The notes beneath the pieces were generated by a model that was not told the DNA's origin, made no database searches, and was given only the letters and a program-made list of their open reading frames with translations. Of a stretch of DNA of 64,000 nt, positions 1 through 7,721 are shown one piece after another; the first letter of the stretch is position 1; each line of letters begins with the position of its first letter. The stretch lies in contig CABJAS010000005.1 of NCBI GenBank assembly GCA_902363625.1, positions 119,716 to 183,715 on the forward strand. The letters run 5' to 3'. The stretch comes from Clostridiaceae bacterium (lineage in GTDB: Bacteria; Bacillota_I; Bacilli_A; Erysipelotrichales; Coprobacillaceae). Made by a program: the position numbers and the translations under genes.

Positions 1-217
1 CATGATAATCCTGCTGTTTAATTGCAACCTTTCCATGATAATCATCCCGCAGTTGTCTAAGGTAAGAGAGGATTGCCTGCTTGCCATAACGCTCTTGCTC
101 CTCACTGATCCACAGTAATTTCTCTGATAGATGGGATGCAAATATATCTTCTTCTTTGTGTTCAAAAAAACATGCAACCATTGACTCACTTAAATCTTTA
201 ATCTTCTTTTCAATCAT
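1..217 (-). pseudogene. Truncated 5' copy of the EAL-protein gene, cut by the window edge
   Basis: This stretch is the exact reverse complement of the first 217 bases of the gene starting at 696, including its ATG (complement 215-217) and ribosome binding site, and it runs off the left edge. The visible product is identical to residues 1-72 of that protein. It is either the start of a second, divergent copy of the gene or an assembly fold-back caused by an invertible promoter; the sequence alone cannot tell. No difference from the right-hand copy is visible, so a long-diverged duplicate is unlikely. Confidence 0.6.
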
Positions 218-295
218 GTTGATCCCTTACCCTCGCATTTCTAAAAGCCTTGATTATTCCGGCTATTTTCAACGATTTATTATGAAACGATGTAC

Positions 296-319
296 ACAAC
301 ATAATACGCATTATGTTGT
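296..319. other. 24-bp palindromic site, left (candidate inversion crossover site or operator)
   Basis: Arms ACAACATAAT and ATTATGTTGT surround a 4-nt asymmetric centre (ACGC). Because of the centre, this copy is in inverted orientation relative to the one at 594-617. It sits exactly at the inner end of the repeat arm, as a recombinase site bounding an invertible segment would. A dimeric repressor operator is the alternative reading. Confidence 0.55.
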
Positions 320-430
320 ATATATAAAAAAACAAACCTATTTTCATGATTTAACTATAGGAGATATATCATTTTGGTAAAACAAATACGAAATAAAATT
401 CTAATATACTCATCCTAATATCAAAAAATA

Positions 431-459
431 TTGTCACCAAAGGAAATTGTTGTTAAAAT
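431..459 (+). promoter_or_regulatory. Strong sigma-A-type promoter inside the 274-bp spacer
   Basis: TTGTCA, a 17-nt spacer and TAAAAT, with an extended -10 TG one base upstream, point towards the EAL gene. Transcription would start near 466 and run through the right palindrome. Inverting the spacer would turn this promoter away from the gene. No comparably good promoter was seen in the opposite direction. Confidence 0.65.
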
Positions 460-593
460 GAGGATAGATTTATTAGTAAAATATGAAACATAAACAGCTT
501 ACATTTTCTTTTTTACTATATAATGATGAATATACATTACTTATGTTAATGTAATTTCTTATTATTAGTGTATTTTAGATACAAACTGATTTG

Positions 594-617
594 ACAACAT
601 AATGCGTATTATGTTGT
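594..617. other. 24-bp palindromic site, right (candidate inversion crossover site or operator)
   Basis: Same 10-bp arms as the left site with centre GCGT, which is the reverse complement of the left centre. It lies in the untranslated leader of the EAL gene, about 80 nt before its ATG, so it could also act as an operator or a leader hairpin. Confidence 0.55.
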
Positions 618-912
618 GTACATCGTTTCATAATAAATCGTTGAAAATAGCCGGAATAATCAAGGCTTTTAGAAATGCGAGGGTAAGGGATCAACATGAT
701 TGAAAAGAAGATTAAAGATTTAAGTGAGTCAATGGTTGCATGTTTTTTTGAACACAAAGAAGAAGATATATTTGCATCCCATCTATCAGAGAAATTACTG
801 TGGATCAGTGAGGAGCAAGAGCGTTATGGCAAGCAGGCAATCCTCTCTTACCTTAGACAACTGCGGGATGATTATCATGGAAAGGTTGCAATTAAACAGC
901 AGGATTATCATG
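594..912. repeat. Right arm of the perfect 319-bp inverted repeat
   Basis: This is the exact inverted partner of the left arm. It contains the 5' leader, ribosome binding site and first 72 codons of the EAL gene. The two arms enclose a unique 274-bp spacer (320-593). Confidence 0.95.
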
Positions 913-2426
913 TTTTTTCTCTTCATCCGCTTATCTGCTTTGCAGTAGGAACCATGACGATTGAGATGAATCTGGAAGAAGATCAATTTAAAAAAATTGA
1001 CATTTGCATCAGTGGTATATGGCAAGAAGAAAAAAATTGGTGTCTGACTCATTTCTATTCTTCCATTAAAGATGAGCGGCTGATAAGTCGAAACGGTTCT
1101 TTATCTTTACAGCAGCAGTTAGAAGTAATCCAAAAGGCAGCAGTGATCGATCCATTGACACAGATCAATAATTTACAAGGATTTGAGGAAGAAGTGGCTT
1201 TACTTTTAAAAAAATATCCGAAGCAGAAATATGTCATGATCAAATTCGGTATTCGGGATTTTCGTTTTGTGAATCGTCGTCATGGCTATAAGATGGGAGA
1301 TTTGGTATTGAAGCATATCGCGAAGAATCTTTTTGCGACCTTGAAAGAGCGTGAAGCCTGTGGACGTATGGAGAAAGATATTTTTGCCATGCTGTATTGT
1401 TTTGAGGATAAGCCCTCTTTAGAACAGAGAGTGGAGCAGCTCGAAGCAGTTTTGATTGATCCGCAGATCCGTCAGCGTTTAGAAACAAAGATCCATTTTA
1501 ATATAGGCATCTATCAAATTGAAAATAACCATGCCGAATATATCAAAGATATGTTGGACAAGGCCTTGATTGCTCAAAAGAAAGGAAGTCGCTCGATTAG
1601 TCATCGCCATCACTACGCATATTATGAGGAATGGATGATGACGGCTCAGTATCAACGCAGCAAATTACTGGAAGAAGCACCAAAGGCAATGGAAGAAAAT
1701 GAATTTTCGCTTTATATACAGCCACAGTTCGATTTGACTTCAGGAGCTTTGGTGGCAGGAGAAGCATTGGTGAGATGGATTACTAAAGAGGGAATCCGTA
1801 TGCCCGGTGAATTTATTCCGATCTTTGAAGAGCAGGGCTTTATCTTCTCGTTCGACTATTATATGCTTGATAAGATTTGTCAGCAGATGAGAAAGTGGAT
1901 AGATGAAGGAGTAGAAGTACATCCTGTCTCTACGAATCAATCAAGACTGCATATTGAAGAAGAAAATTATTTTAAAGATTTTTGTGCGGTAATTGACCGT
2001 TATCAAATTCCTCATGAATATATTATTTTTGAATTGACAGAATCCGCTTTTGTGGAAAATAGTGAGAAAATGATTAAGTTGACTAAACAGCTGCATGAAC
2101 ATCATTATAAAATTGCTATTGATGACTTTGGTACCGGTTATGCTTCTTTAAACTTACTGAGTGTAGTTCCGGCAGATATTTTAAAGATTGATAAAAGCAT
2201 GCTGAAGGGGTATAACACCAACATTCGAACACAGATCATTATCGAAAAGATCATTCAGTTAGCCCATGACATTGGGATGAGTGTAGTCTGCGAGGGGATT
2301 GAAGAACAGGCAGAATGGGAATATCTTAAAAAGATCGGCTGCAATATCGGTCAGGGCTTTTTAATGGGGAAACCGATTGAGGCAGAGGCGTATCAAAAAC
2401 TTTGGCTAAAAACAACAAATCACTAA
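696..2426 (+). CDS. c-di-GMP phosphodiesterase with degenerate GGDEF and intact EAL domain
   Basis: The 576-residue protein has an N-terminal domain of about 125 residues that resembles a SnoaL/NTF2-like sensory fold. It is followed by a GGDEF-fold domain (about 150-300) and an EAL domain (about 320-570). The GGDEF signature is replaced by EKDIF, so cyclase activity is not expected. The EAL domain keeps the expected catalytic elements: GEALVRW, the Asn in TNQS, the Glu in FELTES, DDFGTG, the Lys in LKID, CEGIE and the final IGQGF. It should hydrolyse c-di-GMP to pGpG in the cytoplasm; no membrane segment is seen. The start has an AAGGGA-type ribosome binding site. Expression is probably set by the spacer promoter upstream. 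Monocistronic: a new promoter follows. Confidence 0.88.
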   Translation: MIEKKIKDLSESMVACFFEHKEEDIFASHLSEKLLWISEEQERYGKQAILSYLRQLRDDYHGKVAIKQQDYHVFSLHPLICFAVGTMTIEMNLEEDQFKKIDICISGIWQEEKNWCLTHFYSSIKDERLISRNGSLSLQQQLEVIQKAAVIDPLTQINNLQGFEEEVALLLKKYPKQKYVMIKFGIRDFRFVNRRHGYKMGDLVLKHIAKNLFATLKEREACGRMEKDIFAMLYCFEDKPSLEQRVEQLEAVLIDPQIRQRLETKIHFNIGIYQIENNHAEYIKDMLDKALIAQKKGSRSISHRHHYAYYEEWMMTAQYQRSKLLEEAPKAMEENEFSLYIQPQFDLTSGALVAGEALVRWITKEGIRMPGEFIPIFEEQGFIFSFDYYMLDKICQQMRKWIDEGVEVHPVSTNQSRLHIEEENYFKDFCAVIDRYQIPHEYIIFELTESAFVENSEKMIKLTKQLHEHHYKIAIDDFGTGYASLNLLSVVPADILKIDKSMLKGYNTNIRTQIIIEKIIQLAHDIGMSVVCEGIEEQAEWEYLKKIGCNIGQGFLMGKPIEAEAYQKLWLKTTNH

Positions 2427-2484
2427 AATAGTAAGATTTAAGTTTATAATCGTAAAAACATAACATAATATTTGTAGATGAGTA

Positions 2485-2513
2485 TTGAAATTTATCGTAT
2501 TATACTATATAAT
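2485..2513 (+). promoter_or_regulatory. Promoter of the alaS T-box leader
   Basis: TTGAAA, 17 nt, TATAAT. Predicted start near 2520, giving a leader of about 220 nt before the alaS start codon. Confidence 0.7.
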
Positions 2514-2544
2514 TCTAGGTAATTCAGTGAAGAAGATGAGTAGA

Positions 2545-2735
2545 TAATGTCTATTTTATAGAGAGAAAACGGTTGGTGAAAGTTTTTAAATGATATTATT
2601 GAAGGCTACTTTGGAGAAGTTCGCTTTGCAGCGTTATCGCATAATTAAGTGTGTGACAGATAGTCATGAATTAGGATGGTACCGCGATTTAAGTCGTTCC
2701 TATTTAGGAGCGGCTTTTTATATTTTAAAGGAGGA
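2545..2735 (+). ncRNA. T-box leader (tRNA-Ala-sensing riboswitch) of alaS
   Basis: The invariant T-box is present as AGGATGGTACCGCG at 2673-2686. It is followed by a terminator hairpin (GTCGTTCCT / AGGAGCGGC, 2692-2713) and a T-rich run. Upstream, GGTTGGTGAAA near 2570 fits the distal stem I motif. A GCT triplet at 2605-2607 is a plausible alanine specifier codon; that assignment is inferred, not folded. Uncharged tRNA-Ala would favour the antiterminator and allow alaS transcription. The open reading frame runs on through this element, so automatic annotation may extend alaS wrongly. Confidence 0.88.
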
Positions 2736-2739
2736 CATT

Positions 2740-5352
2740 ATGAAAAAATTAACCGGAAATCAAGTTAGACAACTGTTCTTAGACTTTTTTGAAAGCAAGG
2801 GACATAAGGTAGAGCCTAGTCACTCGCTGATCCCTAATGGGGATCCTACCTTATTATGGATTAACAGCGGTGTGGCAGCACTCAAAAAATATTTTGATGG
2901 AACGATTACACCGGACGTACCTAGAATTACGAATGCTCAAAAATCAATTCGTACCAACGATATTGAAAATGTTGGGGTAACAGCTAGACACCATACATTC
3001 TTTGAAATGTTGGGTAACTTTTCGATTGGCGATTATTTTAAGAAAGAAGCAATTGATTTTGCTTGGGAATTTTTAACCGGTGAACAGTGGCTGGCATTTG
3101 AAAAAGACAAGCTTTATATTACAGTATATCAAGATGATGAAGAAGCTTATGAGTATTGGGTAAATGTAAAAGGTGTTCACCCAGATCACATGCTCAAAAC
3201 AGAAGGAAACTTCTGGGAAATTGGAGAAGGACCATGCGGACCGGATTCAGAGATTTTCTATGATCGCGGAGAAAAATATGATCCTGATCATATTGGTACA
3301 AAATTATTCTATGAAGAATTAGAAAACGATCGCTATGTTGAAATATGGAACCTAGTATTCTCTCAATTCAATGCAAAAGAGGGTGTAGATCGCAGAGACT
3401 ATCAGGAATTGCCGAAAAAGAATATAGATACCGGAATGGGATTAGAACGTATTGTGAGTATTATCCAAGAAGGTGAAACAAACTTTGATACCGATTTCTT
3501 TTTACCAACGATCAAAGCTGCAGAGAAATTAGCAAAAGTATCTTATGAACAAGATAAGATGGCTTATCGCATCATTGCCGATCATATTCGTACGGTGACA
3601 TTTGCTTTGGCAGATGGCGCTCAGTTTGATAACGAAGGACGTGGCTATGTATTAAGAAGAATTCTTAGACGTGCGGTACGTTATGGTAAAAAGATTGGTA
3701 TTGAAGGAACATTCATGTTTAATCTGGTGGATGTGGTATCTGATATCATGAAAGAATTCTATACGTATTTACCTGAGAAGGTGGAGTATATTAAAAAGTT
3801 GGTAAAAATTGAAGAAGAACGTTTCCACGCGACACTGAGTGGCGGAGAAAAGATGCTTTCAGAGATCATTGCTAACACGAAAGGGGATACGATTGACGGT
3901 AAAACAGCATTTAAACTATATGATACGTATGGTTTCCCTTTTGAATTAACTTTGGAAATTGCAGCTGAACATCAGCTGAAAGTAGATGAAGAAGGTTTTA
4001 AAGAAGAGATGAGAAAACAAAAAGAGCGTGCCCGCAATGCCAGAGGCGGAAACGAATCGATGGGTTCTCAAAAAGAAGATTTGATGAAGTTTGTGGAACC
4101 ATCAGCATTTACTTATGACCCGACACCATTGAAAGCAAAAGTTATCGGTTTATTTAAGGATGGAAAACAGGTTGATGTATTAGAAGATAGCGGAGAAATT
4201 ATTTTTGATCACACGAACTTTTATGCACAGATGGGTGGTCAATGTGCAGATCAGGGAACGATTAAAAATGAGACGACTGCTTTAGTATGTACAAATGTAT
4301 TGAAAGCACCAAATGGTCAGCATTTACATTATGTAGAAATAAAGAATGGACAGGTAAAGGTTGGCGATGAACTTACGCTTGAAATTGATATGACATTAAG
4401 AAATCAAACTCAAAATAATCATACGGCAACTCATTTGCTGCAGGCAGCATTAAAAGAAGTGCTGGGCAGTCATATTGCACAAGCCGGTTCATATGTGGAC
4501 GCTCAGCGTTTACGTTTTGACTTTACGCATTATGAAAAACTAAGTAAAGAAGAATTAAACAAGATTGAAAGTATTGTAAATGATAAAATCTTTGCAGCTT
4601 ATCCGGTAAATATTTCTCATATGTCAAAAGATGAGGCAATTGCTTCAGGTGCAATCGCTTTATTTGATGAAAAATATGGGGATGAAGTTCGTGTTGTTAA
4701 TATTTCTGAATACTCAGTAGAGCTATGTGGTGGCTGCCATGTTTCAAATACATCTGCAATCGGTATTTTCAAGATTGAAATGGAGGAAAGTATCGGATCA
4801 GGGATTCGCCGTATTGAAGCGGTGACTGGCAAAGCCGCATATACTTCATTAAATCATGCGGTTCAAACGGTCGATGCCATCAGTGATACTTTGAAGCTTA
4901 AAAACAAGGCAGAAGTTTTAACGAAAGTAGAAGCGTTGCAGACGGAATTAAATGAAAGCAAAAAAGAGAATGAAAAATTACGTTCTAAACTCAACAGTAT
5001 TGAAGCAAAAGAAAAATTAAGCAGCGCTGAGACAATCAATGGCATTCCATTTCTATTGGTGAATCAAGAACAAATGAGTGCGAATGAAGCAAAACAGCTT
5101 GCTTTTGAATATCGCAGTCAATTAGGCAGCGGAATCGTTGCTTTAGTCAATGTTGACGAGGATAAAGCCACTTATTATGTAGCGGTCAGTGAAGACATTG
5201 TCGCTAAGGGATACAAAGCCGGAGATCTGGTAAAAGCAGCTTGTGCAGCAAGCAATGGACGTGGTGGCGGAAAGCCTGATTTTGCACAAGGCGGAACAAA
5301 AGAATTGGACAAAGTTTTGTTGGGAATTAGCGAAATTAAAAAAGCTTTATAG
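2740..5352 (+). CDS. alaS: Alanine--tRNA ligase
   Basis: Charges tRNA-Ala and clears Ser/Gly mischarging in the cytoplasm. The product is 870 residues, the normal length. The class II catalytic core is N-terminal, with RHHTFFEMLGNFSIGDYF around residue 70-90. The editing domain carries HTATHLLQAAL and the zinc motif CGGCHV, and a coiled coil leads into a glycine-rich C-Ala domain (GRGGGKPDFAQGG). I chose the ATG at 2740 because AAAGGAGG sits just before it and the protein begins MKKLTGNQVRQ as in other bacterial AlaRS. The longer in-frame start at 2590 falls inside the T-box. First gene of a run with ireB, ruvX and the DUF1292 gene. Confidence 0.97.
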   Translation: MKKLTGNQVRQLFLDFFESKGHKVEPSHSLIPNGDPTLLWINSGVAALKKYFDGTITPDVPRITNAQKSIRTNDIENVGVTARHHTFFEMLGNFSIGDYFKKEAIDFAWEFLTGEQWLAFEKDKLYITVYQDDEEAYEYWVNVKGVHPDHMLKTEGNFWEIGEGPCGPDSEIFYDRGEKYDPDHIGTKLFYEELENDRYVEIWNLVFSQFNAKEGVDRRDYQELPKKNIDTGMGLERIVSIIQEGETNFDTDFFLPTIKAAEKLAKVSYEQDKMAYRIIADHIRTVTFALADGAQFDNEGRGYVLRRILRRAVRYGKKIGIEGTFMFNLVDVVSDIMKEFYTYLPEKVEYIKKLVKIEEERFHATLSGGEKMLSEIIANTKGDTIDGKTAFKLYDTYGFPFELTLEIAAEHQLKVDEEGFKEEMRKQKERARNARGGNESMGSQKEDLMKFVEPSAFTYDPTPLKAKVIGLFKDGKQVDVLEDSGEIIFDHTNFYAQMGGQCADQGTIKNETTALVCTNVLKAPNGQHLHYVEIKNGQVKVGDELTLEIDMTLRNQTQNNHTATHLLQAALKEVLGSHIAQAGSYVDAQRLRFDFTHYEKLSKEELNKIESIVNDKIFAAYPVNISHMSKDEAIASGAIALFDEKYGDEVRVVNISEYSVELCGGCHVSNTSAIGIFKIEMEESIGSGIRRIEAVTGKAAYTSLNHAVQTVDAISDTLKLKNKAEVLTKVEALQTELNESKKENEKLRSKLNSIEAKEKLSSAETINGIPFLLVNQEQMSANEAKQLAFEYRSQLGSGIVALVNVDEDKATYYVAVSEDIVAKGYKAGDLVKAACAASNGRGGGKPDFAQGGTKELDKVLLGISEIKKAL

Positions 5353-5414
5353 TAGATAAATTGCGATAAATAGTGTACAATGCTTATGAGGATTAGCAGA
5401 AGGGAGTGACTGAT

Positions 5415-5672
5415 ATGGAGAAAGATATGACAGCAACAAGAATTTTCAGTGCCGAAGATATTAAGCGAGAGGTTATTCGCTCAAACTTACAAACGGTTGT
5501 TTCAGCATTAGAAGAACGCGGTTATAATGCCGTACATCAGATTGCCGGATATTTGATTTCAAATGATCCTGCTTACATCTCTAGTCACAAGGGAGCACGT
5601 GCTATTATCCAGCAAATCGATCGCAATGAAATTATCGAAGAACTCGTGAAATTTTATTTGGAAAGTAAGTAG
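5415..5672 (+). CDS. ireB: IreB family regulatory protein (DUF965)
   Basis: An 85-residue protein matching the IreB family along its length. The conserved core runs through LEERGYNAVHQIAGYL, NDPAYI and the C-terminal EIIEELVKFYL. In Enterococcus, IreB is a small phosphoprotein substrate of the Ser/Thr kinase IreK that modulates cephalosporin tolerance; its biochemical activity is unknown. The N-terminal region here has Thr residues (TATRIF) that could be phosphorylated. The ATG at 5415 is preferred over an upstream in-frame GTG at 5406 because AAGGGAG lies at proper distance. It stands between alaS and ruvX, the classic Firmicutes order. Confidence 0.92.
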   Translation: MEKDMTATRIFSAEDIKREVIRSNLQTVVSALEERGYNAVHQIAGYLISNDPAYISSHKGARAIIQQIDRNEIIEELVKFYLESK

Positions 5673-5676
5673 ATTT

Positions 5677-6096
5677 ATGGAAAAAATAATGGGACTTGAT
5701 TTAGGGTCAAAAACGTTAGGAATTGCCATTTCTGATGCATTGGGAATGATTGCCCATGGGGTTGAGACATTCCGATTTGCGGAAAATCAGGACAGTTTGA
5801 GCATTCCTCGAGTAAAAGAATTATGTGCTCAGGAAGGCATTAAAAAAATTGTTTTGGGTTTGCCTAAACACATGAATGGCGATGTCGGTATTCGCGGCGA
5901 AGTGTCAATCAAGTATAAAGAAAAGCTTGAAAAGAATATCGAAGGAATTGAAGTGATACTTGCAGATGAGCGTTTAACGACAAAGGTTGCGGAAAATGCA
6001 TTGATCTTTGCAGATGTATCAAGAAAAAAAAGAAAAAAAGTTATCGATAAGATGGCAGCTGTAACGATACTGCAGTCTTATTTAGATAGCCATTAA
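5677..6096 (+). CDS. ruvX: Putative pre-16S rRNA nuclease / Holliday junction resolvase RuvX (YqgF)
   Basis: 139 residues with the RNase H-like fold of YqgF. The N-terminal LGLDLGSKTLGIAISD-type motif carries the first acidic catalytic residue (DLGSKTLG), GLPKHMNGD lies in the middle, and the DERLTT motif near residue 100 carries the second acidic centre, followed by KKVIDKMAA. The family is linked to 16S rRNA 5' maturation in E. coli and annotated as a resolvase elsewhere. It begins 4 nt after ireB and is probably translationally coupled; the DUF1292 gene follows after 11 nt. Confidence 0.93.
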   Translation: MEKIMGLDLGSKTLGIAISDALGMIAHGVETFRFAENQDSLSIPRVKELCAQEGIKKIVLGLPKHMNGDVGIRGEVSIKYKEKLEKNIEGIEVILADERLTTKVAENALIFADVSRKKRKKVIDKMAAVTILQSYLDSH

Positions 6097-6107
6097 AGGA
6101 GATTACA

Positions 6108-6476
6108 ATGGATACAAATCAAATCGTAGTGACAGATGATCAAGGAAATGAACATGCTTTAGAAGTATTGTTCACATTCAACAGTGATGAAACAGGAAAG
6201 AAATATGTTTTATATTTTGATCCGAAAGAAGAACAGCCAACTGTATTTGCTTCTTCATTCGATGATGAAGGACAATTATATGAAGTAGAATCACCGGAAG
6301 AATGGGAAATGATCGAAGAAGTATTCCAAAGCTTTGTTGCTCAAGATGAAGGTGGATGCGGATGTCACAATCATGGTGACGGAGAATGTGATTGTTCAGG
6401 AGATGGTGAATGTGGATGCCATGATGGTGAAGATCACGAATGCTGTTGCGGTGACGACGGAGAATGTTGCCATTAA
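6108..6476 (+). CDS. DUF1292 protein with Cys/His-rich C-terminal tail
   Basis: 122 residues. The first 85 match DUF1292 (YrzB-like): an acidic, beta-rich domain with YVLYFDPKEEQPTVFASSFDD. The last 39 residues are a tail of repeated short Cys/His/Gly/Asp units holding 11 Cys and 5 His, for example CGCHNH and CCCGDDGECCH. That pattern suggests metal binding, though no binding has been shown. DUF1292 has no established function. Last gene of the alaS run; a strong terminator overlaps its stop codon. Confidence 0.85.
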   Translation: MDTNQIVVTDDQGNEHALEVLFTFNSDETGKKYVLYFDPKEEQPTVFASSFDDEGQLYEVESPEEWEMIEEVFQSFVAQDEGGCGCHNHGDGECDCSGDGECGCHDGEDHECCCGDDGECCH

Positions 6477-6500
6477 GACTGATTTATCAGTCTTTTTTTA
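6476..6500 (+). terminator. Rho-independent terminator of the alaS operon
   Basis: Stem AGACTGA / TCAGTCT with a TTTA loop, then a run of T. The stem begins in the DUF1292 stop codon. Confidence 0.9.
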
Positions 6501-6626
6501 TTGTATGAACGGATCACGTTTAATCTTACCGAATTTAAATATAAGAAGATGGCTATCAGCAGTAATCGTCTTTACAGCATTTAAGATTTCCAACTTTATA
6601 TTCTGCGCTATTATAGGCATAATAAA

Positions 6627-6655
6627 TTGAAAAGCGTCGATAAATAGATTATAAT
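6627..6655 (+). promoter_or_regulatory. Promoter of the mltG-trmR-trhP-udk-greA run
   Basis: TTGAAA, 17 nt, TATAAT, ending 21 nt before the mltG start. Confidence 0.75.
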
Positions 6656-6676
6656 AAACTTATTTGGAGGTAACGA

Positions 6677-7720
6677 ATGAAACGTATACATAAAATTATT
6701 GTTGCTGTTGTGGTCGTGGTGATGATAGCCGGAGCCGGTTTTTTTATGACTTATCAGCAATCTATTAAGGCAGTCTCAAAAAATGATGAAAAAGTCCAAT
6801 TTACGGTGGTTGAAGGAATGAGCCATGGGGATGTTGTGAATGAATTAGAAGCATCCGGATTGATTAAGAGTAAATTTTTTACACAGTTATTTTTAAAGTT
6901 TAATTCTTATCCCATCATTCAAGTGAATACATACCAGTTAAATAAAAATATGGATTTAAAAACAATCTTTCATATTTTATCAACCGGATCTTATGAAAAT
7001 TTAGTACAGGCAGGATTTACAGTAAATGAGGGACTGACGATTCCTGAAATTGCGGAGATCATTGCTAAAGAACTTAATGTTTCAAAAGATAAGGTGTTAA
7101 ATAAATGGAAAGATTCGGCTTATCTGCAAAGCTTGATCGATCAGTATGATTTTTTAACGGCAGATATTTTAAATGATCAGCTGCTTTATCCGCTGGAAGG
7201 CTATTTATATCCGGAGACTTACAGTACGGTAGGCGTGGATGCAACCATTGAAGAATATACCAAACTGATGCTGGATATGTCAGAAACGGTTTTCGGATCT
7301 TACTTAGATCAGATTAAAGCAACGGGCATGAGTGTCCATGAATTCTTAACGTTTACTTCAGTCGTGGAAAGGGAATCCCTGTATGAACAGGATAAACCAA
7401 TGATTGCCGGAGTCTTTAAAAACCGTTTGAATATTGATATGAATCTGCAAAGTGATATTACGGTTTTATATGCTTTACAAAGAACCGGGTTAGATATTTC
7501 ATATGAGGATTTAGAAGTCGATTCTCCTTATAATACATATATGTATAAAGGATTGCCGGTAGGACCGATCAGCAGTGTATATAAAACAACGATTGAAGCC
7601 TGTCTGAATCCTTCAAAGCATGATTACTTATTCTTCTTTGCATTAAAAGATGGAAATGTTATATATTCTAAAACATTAGAAGAACATGATAAAGCTGTAG
7701 AGGAAAATATGTGGTATTAG
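6677..7720 (+). CDS. mltG: Endolytic murein transglycosylase MltG (YceG-like)
   Basis: 347 residues: a short cytoplasmic start, one membrane segment (about 6-25), then an extracellular YceG domain. The catalytic glutamate lies in SVVERES (about Glu231), followed by the conserved AGVFKNRLNIDMNLQSD block and the C-terminal GPISSVYKTTIEACLNPS motif. MltG cuts nascent peptidoglycan strands at the membrane and helps set glycan length. GGAGG precedes the ATG. It heads a run conserved in Bacillus (yrrL-yrrM-yrrN-yrrO-udk-greA). Confidence 0.95.
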   Translation: MKRIHKIIVAVVVVVMIAGAGFFMTYQQSIKAVSKNDEKVQFTVVEGMSHGDVVNELEASGLIKSKFFTQLFLKFNSYPIIQVNTYQLNKNMDLKTIFHILSTGSYENLVQAGFTVNEGLTIPEIAEIIAKELNVSKDKVLNKWKDSAYLQSLIDQYDFLTADILNDQLLYPLEGYLYPETYSTVGVDATIEEYTKLMLDMSETVFGSYLDQIKATGMSVHEFLTFTSVVERESLYEQDKPMIAGVFKNRLNIDMNLQSDITVLYALQRTGLDISYEDLEVDSPYNTYMYKGLPVGPISSVYKTTIEACLNPSKHDYLFFFALKDGNVIYSKTLEEHDKAVEENMWY

Positions 7721-7721
7721 T

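Larger units (their letters stand above)
1..319. repeat. Left arm of a perfect 319-bp inverted repeat
   Basis: Base i in this arm is complementary to base 913-i in the right arm, with no mismatch from 1 to 319. The match stops at 320/593 and may continue beyond the left edge. The inner end of each arm is a 24-bp near-palindrome, and the outer part contains the beginning of the EAL gene. Confidence 0.95.

Noticed and set aside
156..380. 74-codon frame in the inverted-repeat arm and spacer (repeated at 575-757)
   Set aside because: It is the antisense of the EAL gene start and leader, duplicated by the inverted repeat; no ribosome site.
591..619. TTGACA at 591-596 as a promoter of the EAL gene
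   Set aside because: No -10 hexamer lies 16-19 nt downstream; the spacer promoter at 431-459 is much better.
2590..2739. In-frame N-terminal extension of alaS
   Set aside because: It lies in the T-box and its terminator, and the internal ATG has an excellent ribosome site and the normal AlaRS start.
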